Below are positions 42,838-53,250 of a stretch of DNA of 64,000 nt, piece after piece. Position 1 is the stretch's first letter, and each line of letters opens with the position of its first letter. The notes beneath the pieces are model-generated. The model was not told where the DNA came from and did no database searches. It worked only from the letters and a program-made list of their open reading frames with translations. Made by a program: the position numbers and the translations under genes. Origin of the DNA: Cohnella rhizosphaerae (GTDB taxonomy: Bacteria; Bacillota; Bacilli; Paenibacillales; Paenibacillaceae); NCBI RefSeq assembly GCF_029525575.1, contig NZ_JAPDIA010000001.1, positions 124,001 through 188,000 on the forward strand, written 5' to 3'.

Positions 42838-42975
42838 GTGGACGATTCCCGATACGCGTTCGCGAGCCTGGAAGAGAAGCTTGTCGACGAACTGAAGCGG
42901 CTGGAGCAGGCGTTGACCGCAGCCAGCGGTCATGACGTCACGCTGATCGCCTATGAGAAAAAGGAGCCGGAATAA
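42838..42975 (+). CDS. Small conserved-looking protein, 45 aa
   Basis: GTG start with a near-ideal ribosome site (AAAGGAGG, 7 nt upstream) and a terminator 3 bp after the stop. It reads VDDSRYAFASLEEKLVDELK, then RLEQALTAASGHDVTLIAYEKKEPE. The pattern of a charged helix followed by HDVTLIAYEK resembles tiny proteins often seen in Paenibacillus genomes. No function is known. It is expressed as its own short transcript between two minus-strand genes. Confidence 0.65.
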   Translation: MDDSRYAFASLEEKLVDELKRLEQALTAASGHDVTLIAYEKKEPE

Positions 42976-42978
42976 CGA

Positions 42979-43004
42979 AAAAGAGGCCTCGCGGGCCTCT
43001 TTCG
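42979..43004 (+). terminator. Rho-independent terminator, probably bidirectional
   Basis: AAAGAGGCC / GGCCTCTTT stem around CTCGCG, with A-rich left and T-rich right sides, between the convergent 45-aa gene and the Rrf2 regulator gene. Confidence 0.8.
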
Positions 43005-43400
43005 TTACAACGTAAGCTGTCTGGCGACATCGGCGAGCTTCTTGTCGCTAAGATATTGCTCCATCTGCCGCTCGGCAGTCATGACGACCTTCTGGATCAT
43101 GCAGTCCTCGCCATGGTTCAGGCCGCACTCGAAGATTGAAGCCGTCCCTTCGATCGCATGGATGACGTCCAGAAACGAGATGCGTTCGTAATGGGCCTTC
43201 AGCCGGTAACCGCCGTTGGCCCCGGACACGGAGCCGATCAGTCCCGCCTTTACGAGCTTGCTTAGCATTTTGGACAAATACGTCTGGGACACGCCAAGCT
43301 TGTCGGCCAGCGCCTGCACCCCGACGGGCTTGTCCGGCGCCTGGCTCATCAGATGCATCATGGCATGGAGCGCATAATCCGTCGCTTGCGAAAACTTCAT
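43005..43400 (-). CDS. Rrf2 family transcriptional regulator
   Basis: 131 aa from the ATG at 43400 (MKFSQATDYALHAMMHLM). Winged helix: VGVQALADKLGVSQTYLSKMLSKLVKAGLIGSVSGANGGYRL. The C-terminal part has two Cys (FECGLNHGEDCMIQKVV) but not the full three-Cys cluster of IscR/NsrR. It may sense redox or metals with two cysteines (inference). Monocistronic or co-transcribed with the VOC gene upstream. Confidence 0.9.
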   Translation of the reverse strand: MKFSQATDYALHAMMHLMSQAPDKPVGVQALADKLGVSQTYLSKMLSKLVKAGLIGSVSGANGGYRLKAHYERISFLDVIHAIEGTASIFECGLNHGEDCMIQKVVMTAERQMEQYLSDKKLADVARQLTL

Positions 43401-43451
43401 GGCACACCTCGATGATGGACTTTGTATGCCCATGATAGCCTCGGCGGGGCG

Positions 43452-43877
43452 TTAATGCAAGTCGTCCGCCCAAGCCGGATTCCATACGACCTCCCACAAA
43501 TGTCCATCCGGGTCCATGAAGTGTCCGGCGTAACCGCCCCAGAACGTCTCGTGCGCGGAATCGGTCACGACGGCCCCCGCCTGTCGCGCCAGCTCCATGA
43601 CCCGGTCCACCTCCTCTTTGCTGGCCACGTTGTGCCCGATCGTCATTTCCGTGGAGCTGGACGGCGCAACGGGCACCTTCGCTTCGTGCGCAAGATCCCG
43701 GCGGCGCCAGATCGCGAGTTTCAATCCGGCTTGCAGGTCGAAAAAAGCGACCGCGCCGTGCTCGAATTCCGTTCCGACGATGCCTTCCGTAGGCAAGCCC
43801 AATCCGTCTCTGTAGAACGCGAGCGACCTTTCCAGATCTTCGACGCCCAATGTCAGCACCGTTATCCGCGGCTTCAT
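43452..43877 (-). CDS. VOC family protein (glyoxalase/dioxygenase fold)
   Basis: 141 aa. MKPRITVLTLGVEDLERSLAFYRDGLGLPTEG at the N terminus and a C-terminal ARQAGAVVTDSAHETFWGGYAGHFMDPDGHLWEVVWNP, the paired beta-alpha-beta-beta-beta units with the typical DPDGHLWEV ending. The metal-ligand positions are only partly conserved, so activity is uncertain. It stands just upstream of the Rrf2 regulator gene. Confidence 0.85.
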   Translation of the reverse strand: MKPRITVLTLGVEDLERSLAFYRDGLGLPTEGIVGTEFEHGAVAFFDLQAGLKLAIWRRRDLAHEAKVPVAPSSSTEMTIGHNVASKEEVDRVMELARQAGAVVTDSAHETFWGGYAGHFMDPDGHLWEVVWNPAWADDLH

Positions 43878-43977
43878 CCTCCTTGCCTCCTCGTAAATGA
43901 ATGAGTGCCGGAAATGGAAAGCGCATGCCCCGCTTCCGTCTTGCGCTCCCGCCTGTTCATCCTTGCCCGCCAGCTGC

Positions 43978-44199
43978 TTAGACGACGTTGGAATTGTCGA
44001 CCGCGTCCGTGTCGACCGTATTGGTCTTGCTCAGTTGGTTGTTGCTGACGCTGCCGAATGCGTCCCCCGGCGAAAACGAAGCCGCGCCGCCGTAATTTTT
44101 CGAGGTGCTGGTCAGGGATATGAACCCCGTATCGCCGAACTGGACATTAGAGCCTTGGTTGACGTTCAGAATTTTTACTTTGCCAATAATAGAGGGCAT
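43978..44199 (-). CDS. Spore germination protein, GerPA/GerPF family
   Basis: 73 aa: MPSIIGKVKILNVNQGSNVQFGD, then SPGDAFGSVSNNQLSKTNTVDTDAVDN. The MPSIIG.VKI..V opening, central G-D-x-G and Asn-rich TNT..D..D ending are the GerPF-like pattern. These short proteins belong to the spore inner coat and let germinants through. Stand-alone copies are common. It supports a spore-forming host. Confidence 0.85.
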   Translation of the reverse strand: MPSIIGKVKILNVNQGSNVQFGDTGFISLTSTSKNYGGAASFSPGDAFGSVSNNQLSKTNTVDTDAVDNSNVV

Positions 44200-44306
44200 G
44201 GCAGTTACCTCGTGGGTCAGTTTTTAACGCTTTTGATAAGGTATGAAAAGCGGGCGTTCGCCGTGACCTTTCCCTATATAAATATACAAAGGCACGCTCG
44301 CGCGCA

Positions 44307-44682
44307 TCAACGCATCGCGCCCAGCTTTTCGACCGCCTCCGTCTCCGTCGGCAAGAAAAAGAGATCCTTGCCCTGATTGCATTCGTAAATAAAATCGCGC
44401 AAGCTCTTGCTCGCGCTCGTATAACCGGCGAAGTCCCCGATGACCGCGAGCTTCACCTGATAGTTGACGAACTTCTGCGCGATCTCTCCGGCTAACCCCG
44501 TCTTGAGCTCGAAGAAGTCGGCATCGAGCATCGTTCCGTCGATCGCGATCCGATCGAATCCCGTCTCGTACCGCACGGTCGCCATCATATCCAGCGCGGC
44601 ATGAACGTCGCCGATGACCCCCCCCGCTCACGACGGCCACCGGCTCGCGCCCGTCCGTCTCGACCTTCTTAATTTTCCACAT
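44307..44682 (-). CDS. DUF4180 domain protein, one frameshift
   Basis: 124 aa once C8 at 44618-44625 is read as C7, joining MWKIKKVETDGREPVAVVSG to GVIGDVHAALDMMATVRYE. The rest is diagnostic of DUF4180: YETGFDRIAIDG, DADFFELKTGLAGEIAQKFVNYQVKLAVIGDFAGYTSASKSLRDFIYECNQGKDLFFLPTETEAVEKL. Function unknown; the fold resembles STAS/SpoIIAA-like proteins. Monocistronic. Confidence 0.85.
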
Positions 44683-44957
44683 ATCCTTCGCCTCCTGCAG
44701 TTGCGTTCATACCGATCTGTCGGAATAAATAAAAGATAGACGATGAGTCCATTTTCTGTCAATCACGCCCTTCATTCGCGCCAAAAGCCGCCCTGTCCGC
44801 AAAATCGTTCACTCATGCCCGGATTTTTCACCGTTCAATCTCTTTTTCGTTCACAGCTGGAGAATTCAGCCACTGTAACCGTTCACATCGCGAATATATA
44901 ATGATACAAACACCTTCGATCAGATCGTCGGCATTCATATCCGAAGGGAGCCCATCG

Positions 44958-47197
44958 ATGCGCCTAAACCGTATCCGCCGCAACGGAAAGCTGTACGTAA
45001 GAATTTTGCTGGGGCTCACCTTGAGCATCGTCCTCGTCCTGATCGCGAGCAACTTCATCTTCTACATGATCTTCACGGGCGTGCTGCAAGACGAGGCCGT
45101 CGAAAACGATCTTGCCAATCTTCGGCAGACGGGCAAGGCCGTCGCCAACACGACCGAGAGCGCGCAGACGGTCGCCTTCCAGATCTATCGCAACAGCGCG
45201 ATCGCGAAGATGCTCTACTACAGCAAGCCCGACGCCTTCGACACGCAGGCGGCGATGCTTGACCTGCGCAATTATTTGTCCACGATGCCCTTCATTCAAT
45301 CGATCTACGTCTACAATCCGGCCTCCGGCTACTACTACATCGCCGCGCAGAACGGGCAGGAAGGCATCTGGCGCGAATCGGAGGTGCAGGACGCGGGCAT
45401 CCTCGATATTTTGAGCCGATATCGGGATTACAAACCGTTCACGCCGATCCCGCGTACGATCAAGTCGGCATCGGCCAATGCCCCGGATCTCGGCGTCTAT
45501 ACGTACCTGTGCTACGATGCCATTAACTTCAACCGGGAGATGAACTCCGCCGTCATCGTCAACCTGTCGGCATCCTGGATCAACCGCGAGCTCGGCAAAG
45601 CCGAAACCGCGAATTCAGGGCGCACGTACTTGCTCGACGATCACGATGTCGTTCGTTCCGTGGATGATCTGATGAGCGTCAAGCTCGGTCAGGCGGATCT
45701 CGCGCTGCTTCAAAGCTTCGTGTCCAAGCCCGAACCGGGCTTCGCGGTCGCCGCGTTCGAAGGCGCCAAGTCGCTCATCACTTATACGGCGCCTACGCCC
45801 TACGAGTGGCACTACGTCCGGATCACGCCGTACGGAGAGATCACCCAAAAAACGAAGGACATTCGCGGCAAAACGCTGCAGGTCGCCGGCGCGATCCTCG
45901 TCGTCGGTCTGCTGCTGTCCTGGCTGATGTCGCGTTATTTGTACGTGCCGATCAACCGGATCGAAAAGCGCATGTCGGACCTCGAGTCCGAGAAGCGGAA
46001 CAGCAGCTATACGCTGCGCCAGAATACGCTGCGCAAGCTCATACAAATTCAGGATTTCGATCCGGCCTTCCAGCTCGAAAAGCTGCGCAGCGCGGGCATC
46101 GCTTTCGACTTTACGCAGCCGTACCGGCTGGCTTTACTGCGGATCGACGGCTTCGACCGTATCCGCAGCCAGAGTCCAAAGGACCTGCTTACGTACAAAT
46201 TCGCGATCATGAACATCGCCGCCGAGATCTCTTCGAAGCTTTACGGCGCAGAAACGGTCGATCTGGAAGACGACGGCATTCTCATGCTGATCAATACCGG
46301 CGAAATGGAGCAGGAAGCGGAAACGCTGCCCGCCATGCTCAGGGAGATCCAGGAGGCATGCGTGGAGTTTCTGCGCATCGGCCTTACGATCTCGCTGACG
46401 CCGGCCACCAGGAGCCCGCGCGAGCTGCACGCCATGTACAAGCTCGCCCGGGAAGCGACGGACCGTCGCTTCTTCAGCGGCTGCGGCGCGATTATCGAGG
46501 CGACGCCCCAATCCGGCGACCGCCGCTCCTTTTCCGTCGGCAAGGAAAAAAGATGCTCGACGCCCTCGTCGCGGGCAAAGCGGAGGAGGCTGCCGCCCTG
46601 TACCGGGATATTCTCCTGGAGACCGCCGAATCGCCGTTCCGCGTCACCCAATCCGCTGCGAATCACGTGGCCGTGACGATCGGCAACATGCTGGCCGAGA
46701 TCGAGCGCAACGGCTCGATGCAGCTCGGCATCGGCGCGGATCTGAGCATTCCGGGCATCGATCAATACGAGACGCTCGACGAGCTGTCGGAAGCGATGGG
46801 CCGCTTCTTCGGCCAGTTGAGCGCCAGGGTGTTCGAGAAGCGAAGCAACAAGCAGGAAGACCTGATCCGCAAAATCAACGCGCTCATCGAGACCCGGTAC
46901 GACGATTCGAACCTGAGCCTGAACGCGATATCCGAGGAGCTGAAAATGTCGACCTACCATGTGAGCCGCGTCTATCGCCAGCACACGTTCACGACGATCG
47001 TCGACATGATCAACCATGTCCGCATCGAAAAGGCGAAGGCGATCCTCGCGTCGACGGACGATCCCGTCGCCGAAGTCGCGGAACGGACCGGATTCACGAA
47101 CAGCTCCTACTTTCACCGGATGTTCAAGAAGCTCACGGGCGTGACGCCGGTGGAATTCCGCAAAGCGCAGGGCCGGAGCGTTCAAATAAATTCATAG
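44958..47197 (+). CDS. Membrane-anchored AraC family regulator with extracellular sensor, one frameshift
   Basis: 746 aa if A6 at 46546-46551 is read as A7, joining ..SFSVGKEKKMLDALVAGKAEEAAALYRDIL. ATG at 44958 with AAGGGAG. Two helices (LLGLTLSIVLVLIASNFIFYM and LQVAGAILVVGLLLSWLMSRYLY) enclose an outside Cache-like sensor. A central GGDEF-like/linker region precedes the AraC HTH pair (LSLNAISEELKMSTYHVSRVYRQHTF and VAEVAERTGFTNSSYFHRMFKKLTGVTPVEFRK). It faces the sugar ABC operon on the opposite strand and very likely controls it in response to the sugar outside. Confidence 0.88.
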
Positions 47198-47200
47198 CGC

Positions 47201-47246
47201 AAAAACCTGCAGGAGTCCGCCGTCAGGCGGTTCCCTGCAGGTTTTT
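47201..47246. terminator. Bidirectional terminator between AraC regulator and sugar-binding protein genes
   Basis: AAAAACCTGCAGG / CCTGCAGGTTTTT outer stem with an inner CCGCC..GGCGG hairpin. It serves convergent genes ending at 47197 and 47255. Confidence 0.85.
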
Positions 47247-47254
47247 CATGCTTC

Positions 47255-48858
47255 TTACTGAATGCCCGACTCGCTCAAGTACGCGAGCCACTGCTTCTTA
47301 TACGACGCCTGAATTTTGTCTAGCCCCGCCTTCTTCGCCTTGTCCATGAACGTCTTCACGCCGCCTTCGACGTCTTTGACTTGGCCGGCGAGCAGCGGGA
47401 ACAGATACTGCTTCTCGACCTGCTCGAGCGCCGACCGCTCCGCCTGATAGTCGGTATAATCCTCGGCGAAGCCAGTGTAGATGTCCGGCTTTTGTACCTT
47501 GTCGAGCTGGTCGAAGATCGCCTTGACGCCGTCGTAGCTTGGCTCGAACAGCATAAATTCGGGGTTGCGCCACGCCCAGCCCTGCATGCCCTCGCGCGGA
47601 AAGCCGTTCGTGTTGGCGTCGCCGACCATTTTGTAGTAGCCGTCTTCCACCGTGTAGTTGGTGCCTTCGAAGCCGTACTGAGTGAGCAGATTGTAGCGTT
47701 TGTCCAGCACCATTTTCTCGTAGAAGGCCAGCGCGCGCTCCGCGTTTTTGCTGCTTGCCGGGATGGCGAAGCCGTTGTGGATCGGATGCACCGGCGTCGC
47801 GTAGCCCGTCGCGACGGCGAACGGCGTGTAGCCGAGCTCCCAGTCCGGATGAAGCGATTTCATATTGCCGTTCGTCTGATTGTAGCGCGTCGGATTGTCG
47901 CCGAGCATCGCCGCCGCCGTGCCGTTTACGAGCTTGTCTTGGTTGGTCGCTTTCTCGTTGAGCTCGTTTTTGGAGAAATAGCCTTTATCCGCCCAGCTCT
48001 TGAACCGCTTCAGATCCTCGAGCTGCTCCGGCGATCCCCAGTAAGAGGTAATTTCGGCCGGTTTGTCGTAGGAGGCGAACATGCCGTATGGCAGAGCGCC
48101 GACTTTTTTTGCGGAAGACGTCGAGGTACGTGTCGCTTAGAGAACCGCGGACGTCCGAACCGATCGCGAGCGGCTGCAGGGAGGGTTCGTTTTTCTTGAT
48201 GCCGTCCATATACGCTTCGAAGGTCGGGATATCGACCGGCGTCGGCAAATTGTACTTTTTGCGCAGATCCTCGCGCCAGACGAAGCCGTTGGTGACGTAT
48301 TCCTGATACGTCGCGGGCACCGTGTAGATCTTGCCGTTGATCTTGACCGCGTCCCACATGTCCTTCGGAACGAAGCCGCTGAGCCCCGGCGCCGCCGTCG
48401 GCAGCAGATCGTCGAGCGGCAGGAAAGCGCCCTTCTTGGCATACTGCTGGTACTGGGTCCAATCGGCCGTGAAGATCAGGTCGACGTCTTGTCCGGTCGA
48501 CAGCAGCAGCTTGTATTTCTGGTCCCAGTCCGTCCAGGTCGTGAAGTTGAACGTGACGGTCGCGTTCAGATCCTCCTGCGCCATCTTGTTGATCTCGGCT
48601 TCGACCTTCGGCAGGTCCTTCGGCGCGTTGCCGAGCATGTAGAACTGGAGATGCACTTTTTTCGAGGTGTCGATGCCCGCAGGCGACGCGGAGGACGAAG
48701 CGGATGCGGACGAAGACTGCGACGCGTACGTCGAAGACTTGGCGGGTTCGGACGAGGCGCCGGCCTCCCCGTTGCCGCCGCTGCAGCCCGCGAATACCGT
48801 TGCCATCAGCGCCATGGAGAGCGCAACCCCCGCTGATTTAATTACGTTTTTTTTGCAT
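47255..48858 (-). CDS. Sugar ABC transporter lipoprotein (family 1 binding protein), two frameshifts
   Basis: 533 aa when T8 at 48847-48854 and T7 at 48104-48110 are each one shorter. The first correction restores a start MQKNVIKSAGVALSMALMAT with ribosome site GGGAGG and a lipobox FAGC. The second joins DTYLDVFRKKVGALPYGMFA. The mature part has the low-complexity Ser/Ala linker of Gram-positive lipoproteins, then VHLQFYMLGNAPKDLPKVEAEINKMAQEDLNATV. The C terminus (FPLLAGQVKDVEGGVKTFMDKAKKAGLDKIQASYKKQWLAYL) is the DUF3502-type end of LplA-like proteins. It feeds the two permeases encoded upstream. Confidence 0.9.
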
Positions 48859-48956
48859 ATGAATCCTCCCTGTCCGAATGATGATCTATGTTAGCCGGGC
48901 ATGCGCGCATGCCGGTTCTAACCGGTTCCAGCCGCCGCTTCTCTTTTCAAACCGTG

Positions 48957-49850
48957 CTAGCCTTTGACCGCGCCGATCGTGAGCCCCTTGACAAAGTAAC
49001 GCTGCACGAACGGGTACAGAAGCAGGATCGGTCCCGTAACGACGACCGCCATCGACATCTTCATCGTCTCCGACGGGATGCCCTCCGAGAGGACGATGCC
49101 CGCGCCAGCGCCGATGCTCGTCAGGAACGACGACGTATTAATGATGTTGTACAGGTAAAATTGAAGCTGGTACTTGGCGGTATCGTTAATGAAGAGGGCC
49201 GACGAGAACCAGTCGTTCCAATAGTGAAGCGCGAGAAACAGCCCGATGGTCGCGAGACCCGGCACCGCCAGCGGCATCACGATACGCCAGTAGATCAGAA
49301 AATCGCCCGCGCCGTCGATCTTCGCCGACTCGACGACCTCGTCGGGCACGGCCGAGCCGATGAAGCTTCGCATCAGAATGATGAGGAACGGCGTCATCAA
49401 CGAGGGCCATATGAGCGCGTAATACGAGTCGGTGAACTTCAGGTAGTTGTTGACGAGCATGTAATAAGGCACGAGTCCGCCGCCGAACAGCGTCGTGAAG
49501 TAGATAAAGAAGGAGAAAAAGTTCCGGTACTTGAAGTCCTTGCGCTGCAGCACGTAGCCCGCCATCGTCATGAGCAGCAGGCCGAGGAAGGTGCCGACGA
49601 CGGTAACCGTCGACGTCACTCCGTACGCGCGCAGCACCTCGTCCGGCACCTGGAAGATGACCCTGTAGCCTTCCCAGGAAAAATCCTTCGGCCACAGGCT
49701 GTAGCCGTCGCGGACGATCGAGGCGTTGCTCGTGAAGGAGGCCGACACGATCAATAGGAACGGCAAGACGCACAGGATGCTCCCGGCGACGACGACGGCG
49801 TGCGCGATGAGCTGGAACCAGACGGACGACCGGTCTTCCTTGATTTTCAT
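48957..49850 (-). CDS. Carbohydrate ABC transporter permease (LplC-like)
   Basis: 297 aa, six helices. EAA loop: DGAGDFLIYWRIVMPLAVPGLATIGLFLALHYWNDWFSSALF. An N-terminal FLLIVSASFTSNASIVRDGYSLWPKDFSWEGY is typical of the second permease of LplBC-type importers, and SMAVVVTGPILLLYPFVQRYFVKGLTIGAVKG is the standard end. Second gene in the operon. No ATPase gene is present; such systems share a housekeeping MsmX-like ATPase. Confidence 0.93.
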   Translation of the reverse strand: MKIKEDRSSVWFQLIAHAVVVAGSILCVLPFLLIVSASFTSNASIVRDGYSLWPKDFSWEGYRVIFQVPDEVLRAYGVTSTVTVVGTFLGLLLMTMAGYVLQRKDFKYRNFFSFFIYFTTLFGGGLVPYYMLVNNYLKFTDSYYALIWPSLMTPFLIILMRSFIGSAVPDEVVESAKIDGAGDFLIYWRIVMPLAVPGLATIGLFLALHYWNDWFSSALFINDTAKYQLQFYLYNIINTSSFLTSIGAGAGIVLSEGIPSETMKMSMAVVVTGPILLLYPFVQRYFVKGLTIGAVKG

Positions 49851-49861
49851 GCGATTCCCTC

Positions 49862-50785
49862 CTAGAACAGCGCGTATTCTTTGTTGATTTTGCGAATGAT
49901 GCCGTTGACGACCATGATCAGCGTGAAGCCGAACAGCGATTGGTAGACGCCCGCCGCCGTCGCCATGCCCATGTCGAACGTCACCTTGAGCGAGCGGTAC
50001 ACGTAGGTGTCGAGGATGTCGGTCGTGCTGTACAGGAGACCGTTGTTGCCGACCATTTGGTAGAACAGGTCGAACTGCCCCTTCATGATCGTCCCGAGCG
50101 AAAAGAGAAGCAGGATCACGAACGTATTTTTAAGCATCGGAAGCGTGATGTGCCAAGCCCGCTGGAACGTGTTCGCCCCGTCGATTTTCGCCGCCTCGTA
50201 GTAGTCCTCGCCGATGCCCGTGATCGCCGCCAGATAGATGACCATGCTGTAGCCGAAGCTTTTCCACAAATAGAACAAGACGATAAGCAAAATCCAAACC
50301 TTCGGCTTGCTGTATACGTCGACCGGGTCCGCGCCGAGCGCCTTGAGGACGGTGTTGAGCACGCCGTGCTCGAAGTTGAAGATGTTGAACACGATGACGC
50401 TCAGAATAACGAAGGAGACGAAGTACGGCAGGAACAGCACGGATTGCGTGATTTTCTTGAACCACTTGCCCTTCACTTCGCTGACGAGGATCGCCACGGT
50501 CACGGAGAGCGCGTTGCCAAGTCCGATGAAGATCAGGTTGTAGCCGATCGTGTTGTACGTCAGCTCCGTCAGCTTGCCCGACCGCCATAGGAACTCGAAG
50601 TTCTTGAGCCCGACGAAGTCCATTCGGAAAAGCGGGGTGTTGAAGTCGAACTGAACGAATGCGTAGTAGATGCCGACCATCGGAACGTAATTGTTCACGA
50701 GAAAGTAAGCGAGGACCGGCAGCAGCATAAGAAACAAAGTACGATTTTTGACCAGCTCTTGCACGAAGCCGTATTTTTTCGGCAC
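49862..50785 (-). CDS. Carbohydrate ABC transporter permease (LplB-like)
   Basis: 307 aa, six helices, first gene of the operon. LFLMLLPVLAYFLVNNYVPMVGIYYAFVQFD at the N terminus, VLFLPYFVSFVILSVIVFNIFN, and EAA loop DGANTFQRAWHITLPMLKNTFVILLLFSLGTIMKGQFDLFYQMVGN. The C terminus ends KINKEYALF. An upstream region (50786-50980) holds the promoter facing this gene. Confidence 0.93.
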   Translation of the reverse strand: MPKKYGFVQELVKNRTLFLMLLPVLAYFLVNNYVPMVGIYYAFVQFDFNTPLFRMDFVGLKNFEFLWRSGKLTELTYNTIGYNLIFIGLGNALSVTVAILVSEVKGKWFKKITQSVLFLPYFVSFVILSVIVFNIFNFEHGVLNTVLKALGADPVDVYSKPKVWILLIVLFYLWKSFGYSMVIYLAAITGIGEDYYEAAKIDGANTFQRAWHITLPMLKNTFVILLLFSLGTIMKGQFDLFYQMVGNNGLLYSTTDILDTYVYRSLKVTFDMGMATAAGVYQSLFGFTLIMVVNGIIRKINKEYALF

Positions 50786-51151
50786 GGCGCCCAGCCCCTC
50801 CTTTACGCCTTCAAGCGTCTATTCGGTTCATGAACTCCGGGATAGGCGGCGCCTTCCGGGTTGATTCCAACTATAGAGGACCCGCGGCGGGCGCCATAGT
50901 GACAATCCCGTTCAGTCGTGAAGGATCGTGCGGTTCGTTCAGTGAACGATTGTGACTTTTCTGCACAAATGCAGGATTTGACGCAAAAAAAAAGCACGCG
51001 ATCCCGGGATCGCATGCGGTAGACGCGGATTAAATACGGTATCCTGACCGTTGAACGGTGGCTAATTTATAAAATAGTAATCCGCCGCTGTCCAAACTAA
51101 AACTGTTTTGAACTAGCGTTCCAGTTAGTTCAACGAAACGTTCATTACCGA
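50786..51151. other. 366-bp intergenic region upstream of the sugar ABC operon
   Basis: No gene. It includes the terminator of the phosphotransferase gene (50985-51017) and, closer to the permease, GGTTCGTTCAGTGAACG with the inverted repeat GTTCAGTGAAC, a possible AraC or operator site. Between 51060 and 51145 there is a short inverted pair (TTGAACTAG / CTAGTTCAA-like) of unclear meaning. Confidence 0.5.
50985..51017 (-). terminator. Rho-independent terminator of the phosphotransferase gene
   Basis: GCACGCGATCC / GGGATCGCATGC stem with nine As on the plus-strand left side, giving T9 on the minus strand, 134 bp beyond the stop at 51152. Confidence 0.85.
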
Positions 51152-52130
51152 TCAAAAGCTGAAAAAAATTCGATGGTCCTCGAGAAAGGGCACACAGCGG
51201 TTATCGCAAAACTGCGGCATCCTTTCTCTAATCCACGGATGAGCTGCTTCATTCTCCATCATAAAAGCGTAATAACCGAATACGGCAGAAAGCATGAACC
51301 CTTCGACGATAGGATAAATCTCTTCGAGTAACTCTTCTTGCCCGAAGTATCCTTTGACAACTTGTTCCCGGGTTTCCTTGGGGGCATTCAAAGCAGACAT
51401 TGCAACGTCAAGAAGACGATAACCCGTACCGAAAAGGGAGTAATCGATGAAAACGAAGTTACCACGCGGCGTCACAAGCAGGTTGCTCAAGTTCATATCC
51501 GCGTGGATGATACCCTCCTTAACCGTTTCAGGGTTCCCAGAATTCAGCCGTTCAACGATAAGCGCAACCGTTTTTTCTACCGTGGCGAAATTTTCTTTGG
51601 TAAACAGTCCAAGCTCCACGCCACGCCGTATTTGTGTGAGCATCTTCTGGGTTCTGTGGATCCCGTATTTCGGCCGGTCAATCGGATTGACCTTATCGTA
51701 GGTATCGAAGAACGCATGCAGTTCCGCTACCTGAACTCCCAGCTTATACGATGCATCAGAGGTCGATAAATCCTCCTTGGTCATATTTTTGCCTTCTACC
51801 CAGCTGAGGATGGAACAGTTAAGGCTGCACCCGTCCCCTTCAATTTCAGTAACTAGCTGACCTGACAAGCTCCTTACGGGCATCTGCACGACAAGATCGG
51901 TTCCTTTAGCGATCTGCTCTAATAGTTGCATCTCCGTTTCAATCCCTTGCCTCGTATGCTGAATGCCGGCCATATTGACCGTTATCGGATCGTGCACGCG
52001 AACGAGGAAGACTTTTCCGTTTGACGTATCGGTCACCCTATAAGTCCGATTCTCGTTGTGCCTGATCAGCGTGACTTCAGGGCGATCAATGCCATATTGA
52101 AGTAAATGTTTCTCAATTTTTTTTGTCCAT
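51152..52130 (-). CDS. Aminoglycoside phosphotransferase-family kinase, frameshift near the start
   Basis: 325 aa. The open frame begins upstream with a TTG at 52150. Reading T8 at 52117-52124 as T7 gives a better start, MDKKIEKHLLQYGID at 52130 with a GAGGA ribosome site. Kinase motifs: VFLVRVHDP near the N terminus, catalytic IIHADMNLSNLLV (H-x-D-x4-N) and metal site FVFIDYSLFGTGYRLLD. The CotS/HomoserineK-II-like family phosphorylates small hydroxylated molecules; the substrate is unknown. GC is lower than in the flanks. Monocistronic. Confidence 0.8.
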
Positions 52131-52282
52131 GTTGATTCCTCAATCCGCAATTGATTTTACAAGCCGGCCTGAACTGCAACACGGTTACTCGTTCATTTCC
52201 TAATTTCTCGCCGTTACTAGAGTCGCTGCTTATGTTGTGGGGCTTGCCGAACACCGAATGCAATGACGTATAGACGGGCTTA

Positions 52283-52296
52283 GGGGGGGGGGGGGG
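52283..52296. repeat. Run of 14 guanines
   Basis: The plus strand reads CTTA, then G14, then ACTGG, in a 217-bp non-coding stretch between the phosphotransferase and the nucleotidyltransferase genes. It is by far the longest homopolymer here and, given the indel pattern in this assembly, its true length is unsure. Confidence 0.8.
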
Positions 52297-52347
52297 ACTG
52301 GATGTGGTCACTCGCTTCTCAGCGTGAACCGGAGCGTAAATATGGTG

Positions 52348-53115
52348 TTAGCCGAATGAAGTTCTGGATGCAGACATTGCATTTAAGGCGCTCTCAAAAT
52401 AGCTATATACTTCATCTGCAATTCCCAGAAACTCTTCAACAAGTACATTACGATCCAAGTAACAAGCATACAAATAATCAACCAAAGCGGAGTCAATCTC
52501 ACAATAGTTTAATATGGCATTCTTCATCTTAATAATGTCATCTTGCCATACACCTGTATGTTCTAAAACCAATGAATATAATGCACGAATTAATCTCTTA
52601 GCGTAACCTTTAATATATCTGGCTTTCATTGCGTTATCACTTGCATTAGAAAGTAAACGATGTATACGTTTTACTTCCTCCTTGGTCTCTGTATTTAAGT
52701 CTAAAATGAACTTGGGTGAAATAATGATCGGTGGTACTTTTTCACCAACGTCAAGACCATATACGCAAACACAAATGATCTTAACCCAAAAACCCCACTC
52801 ATTTGGTTTACTTAAAACATCGTCAATCGAGCAAATTATCGTATCAATCTTAGTTACTACTGGATATTCTTCCAAAAGCCTGTCTTTAATATTTGACAAT
52901 CTTTCGTAATCGATATCTTTGGGATTTACACATACAATAGTAAAGTCTGCATCTGACTTAAACGGTATAGCAGTTCCTTTTGGAATCGAGCCACACATAT
53001 AAATGCTATGAATCTTACCTTTAAATTCGATACGTATATTATCTATATACTTATCAACAAAATCCTTATATTCACTTTGTATTTCAATTGTATTTATAAC
53101 TTTTTCTAATATCAT
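52348..53115 (-). CDS. Nucleotidyltransferase domain protein (Pol beta-like), AT-rich
   Basis: 255 aa. Minimal nucleotidyltransferase core: IYMCGSIPKGTAIPFKSDADFTIV (GS..G..SDxD) at about residues 39-62, with the third acidic residue likely in VVTKIDTIICS. The C-terminal half is helical (LLSNASDNAMKARYIKGYAKRLIRALYSLVLEHTG), as in aminoglycoside adenylyltransferases and similar. It is clearly more AT-rich than most genes here, resembling the cassette genes at the left end; together with the nearby IS110 element this suggests transfer. Substrate unknown; a resistance-type role cannot be shown. Confidence 0.75.
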   Translation of the reverse strand: MILEKVINTIEIQSEYKDFVDKYIDNIRIEFKGKIHSIYMCGSIPKGTAIPFKSDADFTIVCVNPKDIDYERLSNIKDRLLEEYPVVTKIDTIICSIDDVLSKPNEWGFWVKIICVCVYGLDVGEKVPPIIISPKFILDLNTETKEEVKRIHRLLSNASDNAMKARYIKGYAKRLIRALYSLVLEHTGVWQDDIIKMKNAILNYCEIDSALVDYLYACYLDRNVLVEEFLGIADEVYSYFESALNAMSASRTSFG

Positions 53116-53250
53116 ATAGACGCCTCCTAAACGAAGAACTTTTAGCCTCCTCCGGCCCTGTTCGTTGAATTATTTCTTCCTTATTTGATATAGAACATGT
53201 TTGTTTAATGGACTATGTTTCTCAACTTTCCGTACGCCAATCTTCGCTGT

